A stretch of DNA of 64,000 nucleotides from the NCBI GenBank assembly GCA_023460795.1, contig JAEWPC010000049.1:193725-257724 (forward strand). The letters are read 5' to 3'. Within the stretch, counting starts at the first letter, position 1. Each line of letters begins with the position of its first letter. The translations under genes were made by a program, and so were the position numbers. Source of the stretch: Bacillota bacterium. GTDB taxonomy: Bacteria > Bacillota > Bacilli > Paenibacillales > Paenibacillaceae. Positions 58,030-64,000 of this stretch are shown here, in pieces. Under the pieces are notes generated by a model, which did no database searches, was not told where the DNA came from, and saw only the letters and a list, made by a program, of their open reading frames with translations.

Positions 58030-60747
58030 ATGCAAGCAAATAGCAGAACAACGACAACAATGAAGCGTGCGAACAAACTCATTCTTCCGGTCATCGCGGG
58101 GATGCTCGTCTTGTCCACGCCGGCCATGCTGAGCTTGTTTCCGCCTGTCGTTCAGGCCGCGGCGGCTGCGGACAAAGCCGCCGTCACTTACAAGCTGGTG
58201 AAGCAAGCGGAGTCGTTCGTGACCTCCGGCGTCAAACAGATGACGTATTCGTGGGTGCCGTCCGACAAGAAGCAAGCGACGGAAGTGATGCACGTGCTCG
58301 AGGTCGATCTCACCAACCCGTACGTTCGGTTGGACGCCATGGGAGGCAAAAACGGCAGTGTAACGGCGAGACAATCCGTCGGCGCGATGGCGAGGGAGAC
58401 GGGGGCGGTCGCTGGCATCAACGCCGACGTCTTCCAGACGGCGTCGACCAGCGAGGGCGCTCCGATGGGCGCGCAGATTACGTCCGGCAAGCTTCTCGTC
58501 AGCACGTCCCAGCTTCAAGGCATGTACGCTTTCGCGGTGACGAAGGACAGGAAGGCGTTGATCGACGCCTTTAAGTTCACCGGTGACGTTACGGCCGCCG
58601 ACGGAACGGTATTCGCCCTGGCGGGCATGAACAAATCCGCTTACCGCACGGAGCCGGACAAAGGCTACAGCCACAACAACGCGCTGTACATCTACACAAG
58701 CGCGTGGACCGGCGCCGAACGGCCGATGTCGAGCAGCATCTCCCCGGTGGAAGCGCTGATCGTAGACGGCATCGTCACGCAAGTGTCGACCGACAAGGCG
58801 CTCGACATCAAGACGATCCCGGCGAACGGCTACATCCTGCGCGGCCACAAAGGCTACGACTCCGGCAAGTTCATCGTGAATCGCCTGAAAGTCGGAGAGC
58901 CGGTCGTGTCCCGTTATCAGCTTGAATCTCTCACGACTAAGCAAGTGTATACGGAATCGGACTTCGAAATGATGATCGGCGGCCACACGCTGCTGATGGA
59001 TAACGGGCAACCGTCGAAGTTCACCCGCGATATTAACGGCGTCAGCGGTTACGCGGATCGGGCTCGTACGGCGGTAGGCTATTCCAAGGACGGCAACACG
59101 GCCTACCTCATCACGATCGAAGAGAACGGCGGCAGGGAAGGCGTCTCGCTTAAAGAGCTTCAGAACATGATGAAGGAGCTCGGCATCTGGAAAGCGGTGA
59201 ACATGGACGGCGGCGGTTCGACGACGATGGTCGCCCGCCCGCTCGGCGAATTCCAGGTTTCTCTCGCCCATCCGACCTTCTATGGCACGACGCAGCGCCT
59301 TGTTACCAACGGGATCGGCGTCTTTACATCCGCCCCGCAAGGAGAACTCCAAGGCATCGTCGCAAGCGGCCCGAACACGCTGTTCATCGGCCAGCAGGCT
59401 TCTTATTCGCTTAAAGCCTACGATACCTTTTACAACCCGATAGACCCGACCGGTCTTCAGCCAACCTGGAGCCTCAGCGACGCGCTCGGTCAATTCCAAG
59501 ACGGCGTGCTGCAAGTCGCGGCAGCCGGCAAGACGACATTGAACGTGCAAGCAGGCAACGCGAGCTCTAAATTGCCGATAGAAGTGGTCGGCGAGGCGCA
59601 AATCGCGCGACTGATCGTGGAGCCAGGTTCGACCGCTCTGGGAGTAGGCAGCGTCATCTCGTTGCCGGTTAAAGCGCAATTGACGGACGGACGCGTGCTC
59701 CCTGTTCCGGCCTCCTCAATCACTTGGGAATTCCGCGGACTTACGGGAACGATGAATAATGGCAAGCTGACCGTGGATAAGGTGGAGAAGAACATCGCGG
59801 CGGGCTATGCCATCGCTAGGTACGACGGCTACGGCGCGATGGCGGTTCTGACGCCGGGTACGGAGAAGACGCTCGAGGATTTCGAGAAGGTCAAATACAA
59901 CATCGGCTTTACCGGCGCGCCGGCGGAGACGACGGGTACGGCTTCGATCGTGACGGGCGTACCGGGCAGAGAGTCCTCCAAGGTGCTGGACCTGACTTAT
60001 GATTTCTCGGTAGGCTCGGGCAAGCGCTATGCTTACGCGAACTTGAATGACGGCAAGGGTATCGCGATCGAAGGATCGCCGACCGCGCTTACGCTCGACG
60101 TGTTGGGCGATCAGAGCATGAGCTGGCTGCGCGCGGAAGCGACCGACGCGAGCGGGAAGACGGTATACCTGACGATCGCCGACAAGATCGACTGGTCGGG
60201 CTGGAAGAACATACGCATCGACTTGGCGGCCGCGGGATTGAAAGGCCCTTCCAAGCTGACGAAGCTCTATGTCGTGAACATGGAAGAGGACCAGGATGAG
60301 CGTCTGCTCCAAGGCGAGATTGCGTTCGACAACCTGATGGTGCAGTACCCGCCTGAGCCGATCAAAGTATACCATCCGACGATCGTGCTTAAGGTAGGCA
60401 AGACGAAGGCGACCGTCGATGGCAAAACCGTCACGCTGCCGGGAGCGCCTTTCACGCAGAAGGGGACCTACACGAACTATTTGCCTCTGCGGTTCGTCGC
60501 GGATCGTCTCGGGGCAGATGTAAAGTGGGACGGCAAAGACAAGCGGGTAACCGTCGTACGCGGAGATACGATGCTGGAGCTCTGGCTGGGCAAGAACGAA
60601 ATGACGGTTAACGGCGTACGCACTCCGATCACCGTGCCGCCTATCATGGTGAAGAATAGCGTCTACGTTCCCGTACGCGTCATATCGGAACAGCTAGGGC
60701 AGAAGGTAGATTGGGAACCTAAAACCAAAACGATTACAATTCATTAA
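58030..60747 (+). CDS. Secreted phosphodiester glycosidase (NAGPA-like) with C-terminal CuAO-N-like domains
   Basis: A 905-residue exported protein. A signal sequence (about residues 12-40, ending VVQAAAAA) leads to a NAGPA/phosphodiester glycosidase domain (about 75-435), with the hallmark VNMDGGGSTTMV and ARTAVGYSKDGNTAYLITIE near it. Two Ig-like stretches and a beta-sandwich follow. The last 110 residues hold two copper-amine-oxidase N-like stalk repeats (YLPLRFVADRLGADVKWD, VYVPVRVISEQLGQKVDWE), which are common on Paenibacillus surface proteins. The enzyme may remove sugar-1-phosphate groups from wall polymers. The start is ATG 58030 with GGGAGTGG upstream. It is a separate unit between the terminator and degS. 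Confidence 0.85.
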   Translation: MQANSRTTTTMKRANKLILPVIAGMLVLSTPAMLSLFPPVVQAAAAADKAAVTYKLVKQAESFVTSGVKQMTYSWVPSDKKQATEVMHVLEVDLTNPYVRLDAMGGKNGSVTARQSVGAMARETGAVAGINADVFQTASTSEGAPMGAQITSGKLLVSTSQLQGMYAFAVTKDRKALIDAFKFTGDVTAADGTVFALAGMNKSAYRTEPDKGYSHNNALYIYTSAWTGAERPMSSSISPVEALIVDGIVTQVSTDKALDIKTIPANGYILRGHKGYDSGKFIVNRLKVGEPVVSRYQLESLTTKQVYTESDFEMMIGGHTLLMDNGQPSKFTRDINGVSGYADRARTAVGYSKDGNTAYLITIEENGGREGVSLKELQNMMKELGIWKAVNMDGGGSTTMVARPLGEFQVSLAHPTFYGTTQRLVTNGIGVFTSAPQGELQGIVASGPNTLFIGQQASYSLKAYDTFYNPIDPTGLQPTWSLSDALGQFQDGVLQVAAAGKTTLNVQAGNASSKLPIEVVGEAQIARLIVEPGSTALGVGSVISLPVKAQLTDGRVLPVPASSITWEFRGLTGTMNNGKLTVDKVEKNIAAGYAIARYDGYGAMAVLTPGTEKTLEDFEKVKYNIGFTGAPAETTGTASIVTGVPGRESSKVLDLTYDFSVGSGKRYAYANLNDGKGIAIEGSPTALTLDVLGDQSMSWLRAEATDASGKTVYLTIADKIDWSGWKNIRIDLAAAGLKGPSKLTKLYVVNMEEDQDERLLQGEIAFDNLMVQYPPEPIKVYHPTIVLKVGKTKATVDGKTVTLPGAPFTQKGTYTNYLPLRFVADRLGADVKWDGKDKRVTVVRGDTMLELWLGKNEMTVNGVRTPITVPPIMVKNSVYVPVRVISEQLGQKVDWEPKTKTITIH

Positions 60748-60777
60748 TTTTCTATTTAAAAACGCTATAACGCTCTC

Positions 60778-60805
60778 TCAACGCAATGACGATATATGTT
60801 ATGAT
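60778..60805 (+). promoter_or_regulatory. Candidate promoter of degS-degU
   Basis: TATGAT (60800-60805) with a weak TCAACG (60778-60783) 16 bases upstream. It would leave a leader of about 75 bases. Confidence 0.35.
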
Positions 60806-60884
60806 ATAGAATGTATATTTATTCGGATAAGCGGCATCAAGCGGGGCTTCGGTTGCGCGTCTTTCATGCAAGGGAGTAGGTTAG

Positions 60885-62063
60885 ATGGATTTCAGCACGG
60901 ACCAAATCGACCGCGTCATACATAACGCGATCAGCGTCATGGAAGACAGCAAAATGCAAGTCTTCGAGATTTGCGAAGCCGCCCGCCGCGAGCTGCAATC
61001 GCTTAACCAAGAGCTTGAGACTGTTCTGGCGGAGACGACCAGCACGATCGACAAAGTCGATCAACTGGAACGCGACTACCGCTTGGCAAGAATCCGGCTT
61101 ACGGAAGTAAGCCGCGACTTCGTACGTTACTCGGAGCAGGACATCAAGTCCGCTTACGAGAAGGCGACGCAGCTGCAACTAGATCTGATGGTTTACCGGG
61201 AGAAAGAACATTATCTTAAGACCCGTCGCGACGACCTGCAGAAACGTGCCAGGAACGTAGAGCTGTCGATCGAACGAGCGGACACGATCAACCTGCAGAT
61301 GACCGTCGTGCTCGATTATTTGTCCGGCGACTTGAACCAAGTAACGCGAATTCTCGAATCCGCTAAGAACCGGCAGATGATCGGGCTCAAGATCATTCTG
61401 GCGCAAGAGGACGAACGCAAGCGCATCGCCAGGGAAATTCACGACGGACCTGCTCAATCGTTGGCCAACCTGGTGCTCAGGACGGAGATTGCCGAGAGGC
61501 TGTTGGATACGGGCGACCTGCAAGTCGTGCGCAACGAGCTGACCGACCTGAAGTCGCAAATCCGCTACGGCCTCGAAGAGATTCGGAAAATCATTTTCAA
61601 CCTTAGACCGATGGCCTTGGACGACCTCGGACTCGTGCCGACGCTCCGCAAGTTCGTGCAGGACTTCGAGGAGAGAACGCATATCCGGTCGGTGTTCGAG
61701 ACGGTAGGCAAGGAGAAGCGTCTTCCGTCCGCGATGGAGGCGGCGTTATTCCGGCTCGTGCAAGAGGCGTTCAACAACGCGCTCAAGCATGCGCAGGCGA
61801 CGTATATGTCGCTCGAGATCGCGTTCAGGGAAGATACGGTCGAGCTTGCCGTGGGGGACAACGGTGTCGGCTTTAACCTCGACGCCGTAGTCGCCAAAGC
61901 CAGATACGATTCTCGTTTCGGGATCATCGGCATGAAAGAGCGAGTCGAGCTGATGCAGGGGAAAATCGATATTAAGTCAGCAAAAGGTCAAGGCACGAAG
62001 TTGAATATTGAAGTTCCGATCAAAGCAGATCCTGGAAAGGAGTTAATCGTTAGTGGAGACTAA
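60885..62063 (+). CDS. degS: DegS, cytoplasmic sensor histidine kinase
   Basis: A 392-residue soluble kinase without membrane segments. The N-terminal half is coiled coil (DegS sensor domain). The HisKA_3 box has the phosphorylated H186 in AREIHDGPAQSLANL, and the ATPase domain has EAFNNALKHA (N box) and VGDNGVGF (G box). It phosphorylates DegU, controlling exoenzymes, motility, competence and biofilm in B. subtilis. The start is ATG 60885 behind AGGGAGTAGG. The degU start lies inside its 3' end, so the two are coupled. Confidence 0.95.
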   Translation: MDFSTDQIDRVIHNAISVMEDSKMQVFEICEAARRELQSLNQELETVLAETTSTIDKVDQLERDYRLARIRLTEVSRDFVRYSEQDIKSAYEKATQLQLDLMVYREKEHYLKTRRDDLQKRARNVELSIERADTINLQMTVVLDYLSGDLNQVTRILESAKNRQMIGLKIILAQEDERKRIAREIHDGPAQSLANLVLRTEIAERLLDTGDLQVVRNELTDLKSQIRYGLEEIRKIIFNLRPMALDDLGLVPTLRKFVQDFEERTHIRSVFETVGKEKRLPSAMEAALFRLVQEAFNNALKHAQATYMSLEIAFREDTVELAVGDNGVGFNLDAVVAKARYDSRFGIIGMKERVELMQGKIDIKSAKGQGTKLNIEVPIKADPGKELIVSGD

Positions 62064-62775
62064 AACAGCGGCCCGCGTAATTAAGGTACTACTTGCCGAC
62101 GACCATCAGCTTTTCCGCGAGGGGCTTAAACGCATACTCAACATGGAGAGCGATCTAGAGGTTATCGGCGAGTGCGGAGACGGCATTCAAGTGCTCGAAT
62201 TCTGCAACCGTCACAAACCCGACGTCGTTCTGCTCGATATCAATATGCCGATCGAGAACGGCGTCGTAGCTACCGAACGGCTCCGCGATATTTTCCCCGA
62301 CATTAAAGTCATAATTCTCTCGATTCACGACGACGAGAGCTACGTGTTCGAGACGCTTCGCAAAGGCGCTACCGGTTACCTGCTCAAGGACATGGAAGCC
62401 GAGTCGCTTATTAACGCGATCCGGACGGTAGCGGAGGGGCATGCTTACATCCACCCGAAAGTAACGGGCAAGCTGATCAACCAGCTTCGCCGCATGACGT
62501 ATCTCGACGAGATCGGCGCGACTTCCGGCGCCGCGGCGAGCCGCGAGACGGTCACGAAATTCGTGCCGCGCGGCAACAACCCGCTGACGAGACGCGAAGC
62601 GGAAGTGCTTCGACTGATGGCCGAGGGCAAGAGCAACAAGACGATCGGCGAGAACCTGTTCATCAGCGAGAAGACGGTCAAGAACCACGTCAGCAGCATC
62701 CTGCAGAAGATGGAAGTAGACGACCGCACGCAAGCGGTTATCAACTCGATCAAGTACGGTTGGGTCACGCTCTAA
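62053..62775 (+). CDS. degU: DegU, LuxR-family response regulator
   Basis: A 240-residue NarL/FixJ-type regulator. The receiver domain has KVLLADDHQLFREG with acidic pocket, and the phosphoacceptor D62 in VVLLDINMP; KGATGYLLKDM is the switch region. The C-terminal LuxR helix-turn-helix is NPLTRREAEVLRLM followed by NKTIGENLFISEKTVKNHVS. The start is GTG 62053 with GAAAGGAG upstream, 11 bases before the degS stop. A terminator lies after it. The linker between the domains (about residues 150-175) is Ala/Ser-rich. Confidence 0.95.
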   Translation: METKTAARVIKVLLADDHQLFREGLKRILNMESDLEVIGECGDGIQVLEFCNRHKPDVVLLDINMPIENGVVATERLRDIFPDIKVIILSIHDDESYVFETLRKGATGYLLKDMEAESLINAIRTVAEGHAYIHPKVTGKLINQLRRMTYLDEIGATSGAAASRETVTKFVPRGNNPLTRREAEVLRLMAEGKSNKTIGENLFISEKTVKNHVSSILQKMEVDDRTQAVINSIKYGWVTL

Positions 62776-62799
62776 TACATCTACATAAGCGCAACGTGA

Positions 62800-62835
62800 A
62801 CGGATGTTCTCCAAGGGGGAGGGCGTCCGTTTTTG
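62800..62835 (+). terminator. Intrinsic terminator after degU
   Basis: An interrupted stem (62800-62804 with 62826-62830, and an inner four-base stem), followed by a run of T. Confidence 0.6.
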
Positions 62836-62933
62836 TTTGATTTGTGGCGTGGGCGGATGTCCTGGTCGTATCGCCGGAACGCCTGCTTTCCTTGCGGCAT
62901 ATATTGAGGCACAACCCTAAGGAGGTGGCCGCC

Positions 62934-63362
62934 GTGATTCCCGAGTTATTATGGATCATCGGCTTTTACGTCGCGGCTGCGGTATGGGCGCATTGGGCTT
63001 ACGGGAGAAGCGCGGGCGCAAGCCGCCGTCACTACGTATTGGTCGCTGGCAATCATCAATTGCAGATCGAAGGTTATGTCAGGGCGCTTCAACAGTTCTC
63101 GCGACGCTCGGGCACCGATATCGGCATCACCGTCGTGCTGGATCGTTCGAACGACGAGACGGGAGCGATCGTGGAACGATTCTCCCGCGGTGCCGCAGGC
63201 GTCGAGTGCGTGAGGCGAGAAGATAAGGTTGCGGCAACGATGCTGGATCATTGGGAGCGCTCTCGCGAGGACGAAGGCGCGGACGGACCGGAGCAGGTCG
63301 TCTGGGTGGAGCTTGAGCGCAAGGAGCACCTCGCGAAACTGCCTATATGGTGGCGACTGTAA
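62934..63362 (+). CDS. Small membrane-anchored protein between degU and comFA-like gene
   Basis: A 142-residue protein with one N-terminal membrane helix (PELLWIIGFYVAAAVWAHWAY, shown by its parts LLWIIGFYV and AVWAHWAY) and a cytoplasmic-looking domain that includes HYVLVAGNHQLQIEGYVRAL and GTDIGITVVLDRSNDET. The latter resembles the start of a GT2-like nucleotide fold, but no DxD motif is present, so I do not call it a glycosyltransferase. GTG 62934 has a perfect AAGGAGGTGG upstream (62919-62928); the frame is open further upstream to 62844. The function is unknown. A gene of unknown function also lies between degU and comFA in B. subtilis (yviA). Confidence 0.72.
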   Translation: MIPELLWIIGFYVAAAVWAHWAYGRSAGASRRHYVLVAGNHQLQIEGYVRALQQFSRRSGTDIGITVVLDRSNDETGAIVERFSRGAAGVECVRREDKVAATMLDHWERSREDEGADGPEQVVWVELERKEHLAKLPIWWRL

Positions 63363-63436
63363 ACAGAGGGAGGGAGCGCGACGTTGTCGTCGGACTTAAA
63401 TTGTCTTACAATAAGGGAAAGGAACAAGATCAGGTG

Positions 63437-63482
63437 AAGCACACCTCGGTCGCCGGACGGCGATTGGGAGTGTGCTTTTTTG
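63437..63482 (+). terminator. Intrinsic terminator
   Basis: An 8-base stem (63437-63444 with 63470-63477), long GC-rich loop, six-T tail. Confidence 0.7.
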
Positions 63483-63503
63483 TTTGCGGGGAGGCGATGT
63501 GCG

Positions 63504-64000
63504 GTGAAGGCGGTTTTGTATGCGGTGAAGGTAAATGAGCGGTGGATGGTGGAGTACTCGATCTCATGGGACGTTGATGCGTGTTGGTGGTTAAGGGAGC
63601 AGATGGTACGTATGTTGGAGATGTTGCCTCTCGGAATAACGGAGTTGGCATGTGAGCGTGCGAATAGGGAACTGGAGGGTAGGGGCGACGCAGGCGTGCG
63701 AGAGGTGCAAGAGCTGTTAGGCCGCATAGCGAAAATAACCTGGGAAGAGCAGCTGGCAGAATACGAGGAGATACCTTCGTTCGAAGCGGTTGAGGTAACC
63801 GCGGCGGTTGCGGCGGACCATGGGAGATTGCGCCGCCTAGCGGAGCAGGCGCGGGAAGCGGGATCGCGCCTGGCGGGCCGGGCGCTGCTCGAAGAGGAGG
63901 CGCTGCAGCTGCTCGCGTCCGCGCCAGGCTGCGCCGATCGCGCCGCGTGCTGCGCTGCGCTGCAGCACGCCAAGCTCGCGGGCGCGGTGCGGCTGATCGC
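63504..64000 (+). CDS. Partial gene, probable N-terminal part of a ComFA-like helicase
   Basis: An open frame from GTG 63504 to the window end (165 codons, no stop), with GGGGAGG nine bases upstream. It begins MKAVLYAVKVNERWMVEYS and then is Glu/Ala/Leu-rich helical, with CADRAACCAALQHAKLAG near the end. No helicase motif lies in this part. I call it comFA-like only because comFA follows degSU in B. subtilis and paenibacillar versions carry a long N-terminal extension before the helicase domains. ComFA is an ATPase that helps pull DNA across the membrane in competence. The identity needs the downstream sequence. Confidence 0.55.
   Translation, partial: MKAVLYAVKVNERWMVEYSISWDVDACWWLREQMVRMLEMLPLGITELACERANRELEGRGDAGVREVQELLGRIAKITWEEQLAEYEEIPSFEAVEVTAAVAADHGRLRRLAEQAREAGSRLAGRALLEEEALQLLASAPGCADRAACCAALQHAKLAGAVRLI

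Noticed and set aside
57985..59679. Long reverse frame of 564 codons opposite the phosphodiester glycosidase gene
   Set aside because: It has antisense-style composition rich in Arg, Val and His, and the forward gene has clear catalytic motifs.
62934..63362. GT2 glycosyltransferase between degU and the comFA-like gene
   Set aside because: A short stretch resembles the GT2 nucleotide fold, but there is no DxD motif, no acceptor motif and the protein is too short.

Overview
The window looks like the chromosome of a spore-forming, flagellated, S-layer-bearing member of the Bacillales, most like Paenibacillaceae (Paenibacillus, Cohnella and relatives). The evidence is sporulation genes (spoIIQ, spoIIID, an alpha/beta-type SASP), mbl, flagellar rod genes (flhO, flhP), degS-degU, strong AAGGAGG-type ribosome binding sites, three SLH-domain surface proteins, and csaB with tagA for a pyruvylated secondary cell wall polymer. 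No rRNA, tRNA, CRISPR array, transposase or phage gene was seen.

Layout. 1-8.8 kb is a conserved core block: spoIIQ, a degenerate HD-GYP protein, spoIIID-mbl-flhO-flhP and a small EpuA-type membrane protein, then a CDP-alcohol phosphatidyltransferase, fabZ and a phosphohexomutase. 8.9-14.2 kb carries cell wall polymer genes: a DUF5693-like membrane protein, csaB, tagA and tagO. 14.5-21.9 kb has two surface proteins, a 1340-residue protein with C-terminal SLH domains and a highly expressed S-layer protein with degenerate N-terminal SLH domains.

22.1-50.0 kb is visibly AT-rich against its flanks. It looks like an S-layer or surface-glycan locus: a Wzy/WaaL-type ligase, a polyprenyl-phosphate sugar-1-phosphate transferase, a sugar epimerase, and a 12-gene forward operon (30.2-44.9 kb). 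The operon has glycosyltransferases, a Wzm/Wzt-type ABC exporter, a coiled-coil methyltransferase, and a nucleotidyltransferase / flippase-kinase fusion / HAD phosphatase module. A convergent reverse operon (50.0-45.1 kb) holds GtrA, a ParB-like/methyltransferase fusion, an MBOAT acyltransferase and an SGNH-like partner.

50.4-64 kb returns to host-like composition: rfbB-rfbD (dTDP-rhamnose), a SASP gene, metK, a third SLH protein coupled to a MmcQ/YjbR protein, a secreted phosphodiester glycosidase, degS-degU, a small hypothetical protein, and the 5' part of a gene that is probably comFA-like.

How it fits together. TagO and TagA start a ManNAc-GlcNAc wall polymer on undecaprenyl phosphate. 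CsaB adds pyruvate ketals, which SLH domains bind, so the SLH proteins encoded alongside can attach to the wall. The AT-rich locus would build a lipid-linked glycan, export it by the ABC transporter and transfer it to a surface acceptor, plausibly the S-layer protein, with methyl, acyl and possibly phospho-alcohol decorations. In B. subtilis tagO lies close to degSU. Here they are about 47 kb apart with the surface-layer genes between, which suggests growth of a surface island at an old junction.
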